Positions 24,899-32,929 of a stretch of DNA of 51,383 nucleotides are shown here, one piece after another. The DNA lies in the IMG/VR virus record IMGVR_UViG_3300037164_000067, positions 1 through 51,383 of that record; one strand, given 5' to 3'. The notes under the pieces were generated by a model. It had not been told where the DNA came from and searched no databases. It worked only from the letters and a program-made list of their open reading frames with translations. The stretch's first letter is position 1. Each line of letters opens with the position of its first letter. A program made the translations under genes and the position numbers. Source of the DNA: a virus.

Positions 24899-25651
24899 AT
24901 GAAATTTCTTATTCAAAAATGTAACGGAAATGTTACTCACGATTTCTCATTTACTCTACTTGAATCAATTAGATTCAAGAATTGGTTACTTCATTTAGAA
25001 AAAGATAATATTAAAGTCAAATTTCTTAATACTGATTGTAATGTAGAAACTATTGACCCTTCAATATTTAAACCAATGCATTTTACATATGTACCCATAG
25101 GTAGTGTAGAATTTGTAACAGCATTTTTGCAACATTTTTACAATCTTACTCCAAAGCCAATAAATGTTCCAGAAGAATTATTTTGTTATACAGAAAGAAT
25201 TATTTTTAATGGTAATCAATCATCATTAGATGGTTTTGACGGTGAATATTTTGTTAAAAGTAATGACAAAATAAAAGGATATTCAGCTATTATTAATACA
25301 AATAAAGAATTTAAACCATTACCTGAAGGTAATTATCAAATTTCTAAATATATTAATATTGATAGTGAATGGCGTGCTTTTGTATATCAAAATAAATTAG
25401 TTGGGTTGCAAAATTATTGTGGTGAATTTACTAAATTTCCTAATATAAATAAAATTAGAAGTATGATTAAGAAATATAAATCAGCACCAATTGCATATAC
25501 ATTGGATGTTGGTGTTAATGATAAAGATGGTACTTTCATAATCGAAATTCACACATTCTTCTCCTGCGGACTTTATGGTTTTGTAAACCATGCCATATTA
25601 CCAAATATGTTTTATCAATGTTTTCAAGAATATATTCAAAAAGAAAAATGA
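24899..25651 (+). CDS. ATP-grasp domain protein (DUF4343-like)
   Basis: 250 aa. YFVKSNDKIKGYS (near 112), ISKYINIDSEWRAFVYQNKLVG (split here as ISKYINIDSEWRAF and VYQNKLVG), and APIAYTLDVGVN with TFIIEIHTFFSCGLYGF follow the ATP-grasp order of nucleotide-binding Lys, Glu-x-Arg and the metal-binding Asp and Glu. Related phage proteins are thought to ligate a carboxylate to an amine or thiol. The substrate is unknown. It lies between a small orphan gene and the DNA ligase. Confidence 0.75.
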   Translation: MKFLIQKCNGNVTHDFSFTLLESIRFKNWLLHLEKDNIKVKFLNTDCNVETIDPSIFKPMHFTYVPIGSVEFVTAFLQHFYNLTPKPINVPEELFCYTERIIFNGNQSSLDGFDGEYFVKSNDKIKGYSAIINTNKEFKPLPEGNYQISKYINIDSEWRAFVYQNKLVGLQNYCGEFTKFPNINKIRSMIKKYKSAPIAYTLDVGVNDKDGTFIIEIHTFFSCGLYGFVNHAILPNMFYQCFQEYIQKEK

Positions 25652-25682
25652 AATTTAAATATATTAAATAAAAATTTTAACA

Positions 25683-26810
25683 ATGAAAGAATTTCCAAAA
25701 TTATTTAAAAAAACCAGTACTGGTGCTATTCAAGAATGGCAAGTTAGTGTTAATGAAATTGAAAATATACCTACAATTATAAGTAATTATGGTCAAGTTG
25801 GTGGTAAAATTCAAGAAAGCAAAGAACAAGTAATTAGAGGTAAAAATATTGGCAGGTCAAATGAAACTACTCCAATACAACAAGCTGAAACTCAAGCTAA
25901 ATCTGATTGGGAAAAACAATTAAAAAAAGGTTACGTTCAAAATATTGAAGATGCACAAGCAGGTAAAACTGATGATATTATTGAAGGTGGTATTGCTCCA
26001 ATGCTTGCACATAAATTCAGTGAACAAGGACATAAAATAAAATATTCTGCACTTTGTCAACCTAAATTGGACGGGTGTAGAGCAACTTCGCAATATGATG
26101 ATGGTGCTGTAACTCTTTGGTCAAGAACCAGAAAACAAATAACAAGTATGCCACATATTATTAAAATACTTGAAAAATGTGGACTTAGTGATAGATTTGA
26201 TGGCGAACTTTATAATCATCAATATCATAATAGATTTGAAGAATTAACTTCATTTATCAGGCAAGAAAAACCAAAAGAAGGTTGTGAAATTGTTCAATAT
26301 CATATTTATGACATTGCACTTCCCAATCTATCTAATGGTGAACGTAATACTCTTTTACAATCACTTAAGCCATTTTTTGAAAATACTGCAGTTCATATTG
26401 TTGAAACAATAGTAGTTAATAATGAAGATGAACTTATGGAAGCATTTGAACATTTCCTTGCAGAAGGTTATGAAGGTTGTATGGTAAGAAATATGGATGG
26501 ATTATATGTAAATAAACGTTCATATGATTTACAAAAGGTGAAAGAATTTCAAGATTCTGAATATAAAGTAGTTGATGTTAAGGTTGGAAATAAAGGTAGA
26601 ATGGCAGGAAAAGCAGTATTTGTTTGTGAAACTGAAAATGGTACTCAATTTGCAGCAAAAATGATTGGTAATATGGATAATTTAATTAAATATGCTGAAA
26701 ATCCAGAATTAATTGTTGGAAAAATGCTTACAGTTAAATATCAAGGATTGACTACAAAAAATAATGTACCAAGATTTCCAGTAGCAATGCGTATTAGAGA
26801 AGACATTTAA
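25683..26810 (+). CDS. ATP-dependent DNA ligase with N-terminal WGR-like domain
   Basis: 375 aa. Residues about 5-95 form a WGR-like domain (GAIQEWQVSV, YGQVGGKIQ, GKNIGRSNETTP). The ligase core begins near 115: QPKLDGCRA (motif I, adenylated Lys), SRTRKQ (motif Ia), FDGELYNH (motif III), YHIYDIA (IIIa), EGYEGCMVRN (motif IV) and LQKVKEF (motif V), followed by a small OB-fold. Seals nicks in phage DNA using ATP. All catalytic residues are present. Confidence 0.88.
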   Translation: MKEFPKLFKKTSTGAIQEWQVSVNEIENIPTIISNYGQVGGKIQESKEQVIRGKNIGRSNETTPIQQAETQAKSDWEKQLKKGYVQNIEDAQAGKTDDIIEGGIAPMLAHKFSEQGHKIKYSALCQPKLDGCRATSQYDDGAVTLWSRTRKQITSMPHIIKILEKCGLSDRFDGELYNHQYHNRFEELTSFIRQEKPKEGCEIVQYHIYDIALPNLSNGERNTLLQSLKPFFENTAVHIVETIVVNNEDELMEAFEHFLAEGYEGCMVRNMDGLYVNKRSYDLQKVKEFQDSEYKVVDVKVGNKGRMAGKAVFVCETENGTQFAAKMIGNMDNLIKYAENPELIVGKMLTVKYQGLTTKNNVPRFPVAMRIREDI

Positions 26811-26811
26811 T

Positions 26812-27102
26812 ATGATAATGAAAGGCAAGTATAAATTAATATATACTACAAATAAACACGAAGAAAATTTATTGGTTGAAGTTGAATTAATACCAAATGA
26901 ATTTCCATTAAAACAGTTTCAAAATGTTTATCGAGGCATTGCTTATATAAACGGTGCAATATATAATGGAATTGATATTTCTCATTCTGTAAACGCTAAA
27001 TTTGCTGCAGAAGAAATTGGATTAAAATTAAGAGAAGAATTAAAGAAAAAATTACGACAAGAAGGTAAAACTTTTAGACAAAAAGGGGAAGAAATAAAAT
27101 GA
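26812..27102 (+). CDS. Small uncharacterised phage protein
   Basis: 96 aa, 1 nt after the ligase stop; an ATG two codons further in is also possible. Beta-rich start and a Lys/Arg/Glu-rich helical end. It overlaps the sigma-like gene by 4 nt (ATGA), so the ligase, this gene and the sigma-like gene form one translational unit. Confidence 0.6.
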   Translation: MIMKGKYKLIYTTNKHEENLLVEVELIPNEFPLKQFQNVYRGIAYINGAIYNGIDISHSVNAKFAAEEIGLKLREELKKKLRQEGKTFRQKGEEIK

Positions 27103-27425
27103 TAACAAAAGAATTTAAAGAACAATTATTAAAAGAAATAATTCTTTGTAAAGAATTAAATGAACTTACACTTGAAATTAAAGATATGTTTTTTGAAATA
27201 ATTAATCAAGAAATTGAAAAAAGATATTCAATAATGATTGAAATCAATAAGATTCTTTGTGAAACTAATGCATATGATGCATGTTGTAAACATGTATTAA
27301 ATTTTAATCCAGATAGAAGTGATAATGTTTATGCATATATTGTAACAATAATTAGAAGTTCTTTTGCAAATACAATAATGCCAATTTTAAGAAAAAGAGG
27401 TAAAACTAAAATAATTTCAATATGA
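27099..27425 (+). CDS. gp55-like late sigma factor (candidate)
   Basis: 108 aa. The second half reads NAYDACCKHVLNFNPDRS then DNVYAYIVTIIRSSFANTI and a basic end, matching the signature of T4 gp55-like phage sigma factors (Ala...Cys, FDP-x-K/R-S-x-N-x-F/Y-AY-x-T-x-II...F). The first half carries LTLEIKDMFFEI, like the region-2 start of those proteins. It would direct host RNA polymerase to late promoters made of a -10-like octamer only. It is shorter than T4 gp55. See the finding on TATTTATA elements. Confidence 0.55.
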   Translation: MITKEFKEQLLKEIILCKELNELTLEIKDMFFEIINQEIEKRYSIMIEINKILCETNAYDACCKHVLNFNPDRSDNVYAYIVTIIRSSFANTIMPILRKRGKTKIISI

Positions 27426-27820
27426 AAATCAAAGCACTTAGAACTAAAAAAGAACCAAAAGAATTTGTTGAAATCAGCAATATTGGTGGTATAAATATGA
27501 TATTTACATGTATACTTCCAGTTCTAATGAATATTACAGCAACAATGGATTTATTAAAAAAATATTATGAAGAACACTCACCACTTCCAAAAGAAATTAA
27601 CTTAGATGATTATGAATTAATAAAATATGATTTAATTGAAGCGGGTGTTATTTGTGCTGATATTAGAAACAAACTTAGTCCACTAAATAATTTGGTGAAT
27701 ATGCTTAAATTATATTTTAAAGAAGAAGATAAAGAAAAAAAAGATATAATAGAAACATACATTAAAAAAGAAATTGAACAAAGTGAAATTTCTATTAAAT
27801 ATTTGTCTGAATTATTGTAA
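27422..27820 (+). CDS. Uncharacterised helical protein resembling a histidine-kinase dimerisation helix
   Basis: 132 aa. Residues about 72-130 (CADIRNKLSPLNNLVNML, then KKEIEQSEISIKYLSEL) look like a DHp helical hairpin of a sensor kinase, but the phospho-accepting His position holds Asn and there is no ATPase domain. The gene overlaps the sigma-like gene by 4 nt. This resemblance is weak; no function is assigned. Confidence 0.55.
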   Translation: MKIKALRTKKEPKEFVEISNIGGINMIFTCILPVLMNITATMDLLKKYYEEHSPLPKEINLDDYELIKYDLIEAGVICADIRNKLSPLNNLVNMLKLYFKEEDKEKKDIIETYIKKEIEQSEISIKYLSELL

Positions 27821-27828
27821 CAATTTTG

Positions 27829-27836
27829 TATCTTTG
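27829..27836 (+). promoter_or_regulatory. Bacteroidota -7 element (TATCTTTG)
   Basis: Exact TAnnTTTG match 52 nt before the LemA-like start, followed by an A-rich leader. No well-spaced TTG at -33 is seen. Confidence 0.45.
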
Positions 27837-27888
27837 CTCGTATTATTTATTTTAAAATTAAAATTTTTATTAATTTAAAACAAAAATT

Positions 27889-28464
27889 ATGAAAAAAAAT
27901 TTATTTATTGGAATTGGAGTATGTGCAATATTCGCATTATTCGCCTTTCTCTGGGTGGTTAGTGTAAGTAACTCAGAAATACGCACTCACCAAACAGGTG
28001 ATGCACAGCAAAAAGTATGTGCTGCATTCTTTGATAAAATGTGGAAAATTATTCATCAGGATGCACAAGTTGCTGACCAGTATAAAGATGCATTTGCAAA
28101 AATTTATCCTGACCTTATTGCAGGTCGTTATTCAAAAAATGATGGTTCATTAATGAAATGGATAACAGAAAGTAATCCAAATTTTGATACAAAATTGTAT
28201 GATAAATTGATGGCAGCTATTGAAGGTGAACGAAATGGTTTCTTTGTTGAACAGGAAAAACTTATTGATATTGACCGTCAACATAAAACTATGTGCCAGA
28301 CATTTCCAAACAGTATTGTTATTGGTAGTCGTCATAATATAGGTTATTTAGCAGATGCTAATGGTAAAGTTCTTAAAGAAGGTATTACAATAATTACTTC
28401 CGAAGTGACTGAAAATGCATATAAATCCGGTAAAGAAGATAATGTTGATTTATTTAAAAAGTAA
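27889..28464 (+). CDS. LemA-like membrane-anchored phage protein
   Basis: 191 aa. One N-terminal hydrophobic helix (about residues 4-25) followed by a helical domain with NSEIRTHQTGDAQQKVC, DKMWKIIHQDAQVAD and YDKLMAAIEGERNGFF: the arrangement of LemA-like coiled-coil proteins that many Bacteroidota phages and bacteria carry. The role is unknown; it probably faces outside the cytoplasm. It is followed by a structured noncoding region rather than a simple terminator. Confidence 0.7.
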   Translation: MKKNLFIGIGVCAIFALFAFLWVVSVSNSEIRTHQTGDAQQKVCAAFFDKMWKIIHQDAQVADQYKDAFAKIYPDLIAGRYSKNDGSLMKWITESNPNFDTKLYDKLMAAIEGERNGFFVEQEKLIDIDRQHKTMCQTFPNSIVIGSRHNIGYLADANGKVLKEGITIITSEVTENAYKSGKEDNVDLFKK

Positions 28465-28470
28465 ATATTT

Positions 28471-28486
28471 GTGGGAGCAATCCCAT
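28471..28486 (+). other. RNA hairpin with GNRA tetraloop
   Basis: GTGGGA-GCAA-TCCCAT: a 6-bp stem with a closing G-T pair and a GCAA loop, 3 nt before the tRNA-like element. It may be a processing or stability element. No T run follows, so it is not a clear terminator. Confidence 0.45.
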
Positions 28487-28488
28487 AA

Positions 28489-28594
28489 GCGTAGATAGTC
28501 TCAATTGGTAAGGCACATATACAAATGTATGGTCTCGGCAAAAGTGCACTTGAATTAATTGCCCATAGTATGAGTTCGAATCTCATTCTGCGCT
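28489..28594 (+). tRNA. tRNA-like element with an abnormal, enlarged middle region
   Basis: The 7-bp acceptor stem (GCGTAGA with TCTGCGC, one G-T wobble), a D arm (GTCT, loop with TTGGTA, AGGC) and a canonical T arm (ATGAG TTCGAAT CTCAT) are all present in tRNA order. Between the D and T arms lie about 55 nt rather than the usual 22-40. The best anticodon-arm hairpin (CATAT, 6-nt loop ACAAAT, GTATG) has a short loop, and the remaining stretch folds into a second hairpin (GGCAA...TTGCC). No anticodon can be assigned safely. It may be a long-variable-arm tRNA, a tRNA with an insertion, or a tRNA mimic. Confidence 0.45.
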
Positions 28595-28706
28595 CGAAGA
28601 CGAGTTGGAATTAGGCAAAGCCAATGGATGGGTGGAATAATATGCCTCTGGAAAAAATAAAAACGTTCTCCACATAAAGGAAAGTTATCGACTAAACCTA
28701 ACTTTG
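28595..28706 (+). ncRNA. Structured noncoding stretch downstream of the tRNA-like element
   Basis: No ORF, visibly richer in G and C than its surroundings, and full of potential stems: CTCG-AAGA-CGAG right at the tRNA end (28593-28604), GGC-AAA-GCC (28614-28622), AAAGTTA (28681-28687) with TAACTTT (28699-28705), and a long-range GGCAAAG (28614-28620) with CTTTGCC (28702-28708) alternative. It may be a separate RNA, or leader of the RNA ligase mRNA. Confidence 0.4.
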
Positions 28707-28730
28707 CCAGTAGATAAATGAACTGGTTTT
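28707..28730 (+). terminator. Hairpin followed by TTTT before the RNA ligase gene
   Basis: CCAGT (28707-28711) pairs with ACTGG (28722-28726), followed by TTTT. A weak terminator or attenuator ending the structured RNA, 11 nt before the ligase ATG. Confidence 0.4.
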
Positions 28731-28741
28731 AAATAAAAATT

Positions 28742-29785
28742 ATGAGAAAATTAGCAACAATACAAAAAATATTATCCATCAATCCAATTCCAGATGCTGA
28801 TGCAATTGAAGTTGCACAAGTATTGGGTTGGAAAGTAGTTGTAAAGAAAGATGAATTTCATGTAGGAGAATTATGTGTTTATTGTGAAATAGATTCATTA
28901 TTATCTGAACGTTCAGAATTTGAATTTTTAAGAAAAGACAAATTTCGTATTAGAACCTGTAAATTTCGTGGACAGATTTCGCAGGGCATTTGTTTTCCAT
29001 TGGATATTCTTCCTATTGAACTTCAATGGCATATTAATGAATTGGATAAATCGGAACTTATATTACATGAAAATGCTATTAGTCCTATAGGTCTTGATGT
29101 TACTGAAGAACTTGGTATCACTAAATATGAAGCACCAATTCCTGCTGAACTTGCAGGTGATGCAAAGGGTGGATTTCCTTCATTTATGATAATAACTGAT
29201 GAAGACCGTATTCAAATACTTCCGCATATACCAATAGAATATGTTGGTCAGATGTTTATAACGACAGAAAAACTTGATGGTAGCAGTGGTTCGTTTTATT
29301 GGAAAAATGGTGAATTTGGTGTTTGTAGTAGAAATTATGAATTTTATGAAAGTTCAACTAATTCATTTTGGAAATTCGCAAGACAAAATTATCTTGAAAA
29401 AAAACTTGGTGAACTTGGAAGAAATCTTGGATTACAAGGTGAAATTATTGGTGAAGGTATTCAAAAGAATAGATATAAGTTAAAGGGTCAAACAATTAAA
29501 TTTTTTCGTATGTTTGATATTGACAAATATGAATTCTTACCTTATGAAGAAATGGTTGATATTATAGTTAATCAATTTAAGTTAGAAACCGTTCCCATAT
29601 TGGATTGGAATTATGTACTTCCAAATAGTGTTGATGAAATACTTGCTTATGCACAAAATAAAAGTGTATTAAATCCTTTAATTGAAAGAGAAGGAGTAGT
29701 ATTTGTAAAGCATGAACTTAAAAATCAGGGTAGACTTAGCTTTAAAGCAATTTCAAATAAGTTTTTAATTGATAATAAAGAATAA
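28742..29785 (+). CDS. RNA ligase (Rnl5/DraRnl-like, with N-terminal OB domain)
   Basis: 347 aa. An N-terminal module (MRKLATIQKILSINPI, KVVVKKDEFHVGELCVYC, FRIRTCKFRGQISQG) is the OB-like domain of this ligase group. The core has TTEKLDGSSGSFY (motif I, Lys nucleophile near residue 179), VCSRNYEF (motif Ia), LQGEIIGEGIQKN (motif III), GVVFVKH (motif IV) and LSFKAISNKFL (motif V). It joins RNA ends, probably at nicks. It opens a set with radical SAM and Thg1-like genes. Confidence 0.85.
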   Translation: MRKLATIQKILSINPIPDADAIEVAQVLGWKVVVKKDEFHVGELCVYCEIDSLLSERSEFEFLRKDKFRIRTCKFRGQISQGICFPLDILPIELQWHINELDKSELILHENAISPIGLDVTEELGITKYEAPIPAELAGDAKGGFPSFMIITDEDRIQILPHIPIEYVGQMFITTEKLDGSSGSFYWKNGEFGVCSRNYEFYESSTNSFWKFARQNYLEKKLGELGRNLGLQGEIIGEGIQKNRYKLKGQTIKFFRMFDIDKYEFLPYEEMVDIIVNQFKLETVPILDWNYVLPNSVDEILAYAQNKSVLNPLIEREGVVFVKHELKNQGRLSFKAISNKFLIDNKE

Positions 29786-29797
29786 ATATTAAAACAA

Positions 29798-30616
29798 ATG
29801 AGACAAATTAAAGACATGTGGATTATCCAAATTGATGTTACAAATTTATGCAACAAATCTTGTTGTAATTGTACCAGATTTTGTGGACATTACACAAAAG
29901 AAAGAATATATTTTATGGATTTAAAATATATTGAAGATATTTTAATTACCTTAAAAGATTTTCAAGGCACTGTTGGTATTATGGGTGGTGAACCACTATT
30001 ACATCCACAATTTCCACAAATATTAGAACTTTTTAAAAAATATAGAGCATATGATAAAAGAGGTTTATGGACAAATAATAAGGATTGTATGAAATATGCT
30101 GGTAATTATTTTATAACAAATAATATTATTATTAATGAACATACTGGTGATTTTATATCAAAACATACACCATTATTAACATCATCAGAATCAATAAAAA
30201 ATAAATATAATATAAGTCAAGATACAATTAATAAATGTATTGACAAATGTTGGATTCAAAATGAATGGTCAGCAACAATAAATCCTAAAGGTGCATTCTT
30301 TTGTGAAGTTGCTGGCATGTTATCATATTTATTCAATGGTGTTGACGGTATTAATATTTATGACCATCCAGATTGGTGGAAATATGATTTAAGTAAATAT
30401 CAATATCAAATTGATTGGGCATGTAAAAAATGCGGTGGTGCATTACCATTAAAATCAAAAAAATCTGATATACAAATTGATGATGTATCTGAAGATAATT
30501 TAGAAGAATTAAAAAAAATTGATTCGCCTAAAATAAAAGCTAATAAATACAGAATATATGATGATGGCTTTCATCAAGATGATGAAAAAAGAGACTATTT
30601 GTGGAATTGGAAATAA
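29798..30616 (+). CDS. Radical SAM enzyme
   Basis: 272 aa. DVTNLCNKSCCNC near residue 14 gives the C-x3-C-x2-C cluster that binds the 4Fe-4S/SAM centre, and GIMGGEPLLHP is the GGE motif. Six further Cys residues follow, including a WACKKCGG pair near the end, which could hold an auxiliary cluster as in SPASM proteins. Substrate unknown; its position between an RNA ligase and a Thg1-like polymerase hints at RNA or nucleotide modification but could be chance. The 3' end is 10 nt from the next ATG. Confidence 0.8.
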   Translation: MRQIKDMWIIQIDVTNLCNKSCCNCTRFCGHYTKERIYFMDLKYIEDILITLKDFQGTVGIMGGEPLLHPQFPQILELFKKYRAYDKRGLWTNNKDCMKYAGNYFITNNIIINEHTGDFISKHTPLLTSSESIKNKYNISQDTINKCIDKCWIQNEWSATINPKGAFFCEVAGMLSYLFNGVDGINIYDHPDWWKYDLSKYQYQIDWACKKCGGALPLKSKKSDIQIDDVSEDNLEELKKIDSPKIKANKYRIYDDGFHQDDEKRDYLWNWK

Positions 30617-30626
30617 AATAAAAATA

Positions 30627-31463
30627 ATGAAAGACGCACTTGGTGATAGAATGAAAAAATATTATGAGGATAGAACTCGTATAAGTCTTCCTCGTAGAAC
30701 CTATACTATAATTCGTATTGATGGTCGATGTTTTTCACAATTTTGTCGTGGATTAATAAGACCTTTTGATGATGGTTTAATTTATGATATGGATGAAACC
30801 GCTTGTTATCTTTGTAAAAATATACAAGGTGCTAAATTTGCATTTGTACAGTCAGATGAAATTAGTATATTATTGACTGATTTTGATGATATTGCTACAG
30901 ATGCTTGGTTTGATGGTAATATACAGAAAATGACAAGTGTTGCTGCAAGTATGGCAACAAATGCATTTAACATGGCAAGATTAAAAAGATACGTTACTGA
31001 AAATGCTTGCCCTGATACTTCATACTTTCCTACTTCACTGCAAAACGGTGCGGTATTTAGTGAAATACTAATTAAAGGAATTAAGTTTGCTGAATTTGAT
31101 GCTCGTGTATTTACAATTCCTTCAAAAACTGAAGTTGCTAACATGATAGTTTGGCGACAAAAAGATTGTGTAAGAAATAGTATTTCAAGTGTTGCCCAAA
31201 GTCTTTACAGTCACAAAGAACTGGAAAATAAAAGTTCAAACGAACAACAAGAAATGATATTTCAAAAGGGTATTAATTGGAATGACTATGCACCTAAGTT
31301 AAAAAGAGGTAGACTTATTATTAAACAGGAATTTGAAATTGAACCTGATAGAGATAAATTGAATAGTGCAGTAGCAATTCGTAGTCGTTGGGTAAGTACT
31401 GAATGTCCAATTTTTACTCAAGATATGGAATTTTTATATAATTTAATTCCAGATATGGAATAA
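30627..31463 (+). CDS. Thg1-like 3'-5' nucleotidyltransferase (tRNA-His guanylyltransferase family)
   Basis: 278 aa from the ATG at 30627; an upstream in-frame ATG at 30558 lies inside the radical SAM gene and is unlikely. MKDALGDRMKKYYEDRTR, TIIRIDGRCFSQFCRG (first metal-binding Asp) and FAFVQSDEISILLTD (catalytic Asp-Glu near 76) are hallmark Thg1 motifs, followed by SVAASMATNAFN and FDARVF. Thg1-like proteins add nucleotides to the 5' end of RNA in the 3'-5' direction and can repair tRNA 5' ends. It fits the adjacent RNA ligase. Confidence 0.88.
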   Translation: MKDALGDRMKKYYEDRTRISLPRRTYTIIRIDGRCFSQFCRGLIRPFDDGLIYDMDETACYLCKNIQGAKFAFVQSDEISILLTDFDDIATDAWFDGNIQKMTSVAASMATNAFNMARLKRYVTENACPDTSYFPTSLQNGAVFSEILIKGIKFAEFDARVFTIPSKTEVANMIVWRQKDCVRNSISSVAQSLYSHKELENKSSNEQQEMIFQKGINWNDYAPKLKRGRLIIKQEFEIEPDRDKLNSAVAIRSRWVSTECPIFTQDMEFLYNLIPDME

Positions 31464-31488
31464 CTATTAATAATTAAAACATAAAATC

Positions 31489-32859
31489 ATGTCAGTACTT
31501 TATTTAGCATTATTAGTTCCGATAATCGTAACTGCGATATTTTATTATTTTAAAAAACGTGAATTTACTTGGTGGGAATTTTTTATTCCAATTGGTTCTG
31601 TCCTTGTTGCAATAATTATATCCAAATTAATTATTTCTTATTCAAGTGTTCATTTCACAGAATATTGGGGTTCAACAATTACTGCAATTTATGAAAATGA
31701 ACCATATAATTATTGGAAAACAGAAACTTGTTCCAGACAAGTTCCTTGTGGAAGTGATAGTAAAGGTAATACAACATATTGCACAGAATATTATGATTGT
31801 TCACATCAAGAAGATGTTGCACCTCATTGGTATGCTGTTACAGATATAGATGAAAGTTTTACTATTACTGAGAAACTACATGATGAACTTGTAAAACAAT
31901 TTGGAACTACTAAAACAATTGTTGGTTCTCATAAAAATTATGCACCAAATGATGAAGGTACTGGTTGTAGTGGAACTAAATTTGAAGGTAAACGTGTAGG
32001 TAATGTTTCATACAATTATCAAACAGTTTGGAGTGGTAATGACAATACCAGAAAAGCATATACAAGTATACATACTTATGTGAATAAAATTAAAGCCAGT
32101 GATTTATCTGTATTTAATATATCAGTTGTAAGTGAAAAGAAAGCAGATAGTCTTAAATTATTTAAATATCCTGAATATAATGGTGGTGGACTATTTTCTA
32201 TGTCACAAGGTATGGATTATCCAACAATTTTAGGTACTAATATTAATAAAGAAACACAAGAAAAATTTAAAAGACTTAACGGTAAATTTGGTGTTAGCAA
32301 TAAAATGCGACTTTGGGTGCTTATTTTTGAAAATAAGCCAGAAAAAATTGCTGAATATCAAGAAAATTATTGGGTGAAAGGTAATAAAAATGAACTTGTA
32401 CTCTGTATAGGTAAAAAGGGAAATGAAATTCAATGGGCGCATTCATTTTCATGGGCAAATTCAAATGTATTAACTACAGCAGTAGCACATCAAGTATTAA
32501 ATCTTTATACTTATAAAGATAGCGTAATTAAAATGCAATTACCACCAGTTAATAATAAAATGTTTAGAAATAAATTAGGAAAATTAAAACAATTACCACC
32601 AATATTTAAAGATACTACAATAAAAATTCAATCACCAAAATATCCAGTATTAACTGAAAAAACTTGGGATGACCTTTATCAATATCTTAATCAAAATCTT
32701 AGTCAATTTAAGAAAAGAACATTTAAAGAATTTGATTATTTAACTGTTGAACCTTCAAGTACTGCAATTATTATTATATATATAATTGCATTTCTTATTA
32801 GTATTGCTGTAAATTATTGGATAATAACGAATGATATATATGATATGAACGATGATTAA
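31489..32859 (+). CDS. Large membrane protein with Cys-rich external domain
   Basis: 456 aa. Two N-terminal hydrophobic helices (about 2-20 and 26-47), a long domain of about 370 residues and one C-terminal helix (about 425-445). Early in the large domain CSRQVPCGSD and TYCTEYYDCS give four Cys that could form disulfides, suggesting an extracytoplasmic location. I recognise no family. It could remodel the host envelope during infection. 25 nt after the Thg1-like gene. Confidence 0.7.
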   Translation: MSVLYLALLVPIIVTAIFYYFKKREFTWWEFFIPIGSVLVAIIISKLIISYSSVHFTEYWGSTITAIYENEPYNYWKTETCSRQVPCGSDSKGNTTYCTEYYDCSHQEDVAPHWYAVTDIDESFTITEKLHDELVKQFGTTKTIVGSHKNYAPNDEGTGCSGTKFEGKRVGNVSYNYQTVWSGNDNTRKAYTSIHTYVNKIKASDLSVFNISVVSEKKADSLKLFKYPEYNGGGLFSMSQGMDYPTILGTNINKETQEKFKRLNGKFGVSNKMRLWVLIFENKPEKIAEYQENYWVKGNKNELVLCIGKKGNEIQWAHSFSWANSNVLTTAVAHQVLNLYTYKDSVIKMQLPPVNNKMFRNKLGKLKQLPPIFKDTTIKIQSPKYPVLTEKTWDDLYQYLNQNLSQFKKRTFKEFDYLTVEPSSTAIIIIYIIAFLISIAVNYWIITNDIYDMNDD

Positions 32860-32877
32860 AATAATAATATTTTTTAA

Positions 32878-32908
32878 TTGTTTATTATTTTTATAATGTT
32901 TATATTTG
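32878..32908 (+). promoter_or_regulatory. Bacteroidota-type promoter
   Basis: TTG (32878-32880), 20 nt, TATATTTG (32901-32908), 21 nt to the ATG at 32930. It decides the start of the protease gene: the alternative TTG start at 32906 lies within the -7 element. Confidence 0.65.
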
Positions 32909-32929
32909 ACAATTAAAAATATTATATAT

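Noticed and set aside
28595-28730. Group I intron
   Set aside because: Too short and without recognisable P, Q, R and S core elements, despite stems and a nearby tRNA-like element.
30558-30626. Upstream start for the Thg1-like gene
   Set aside because: The added residues are an out-of-frame reading of the radical SAM 3' end, and the family begins at the MKDALGDRM segment.
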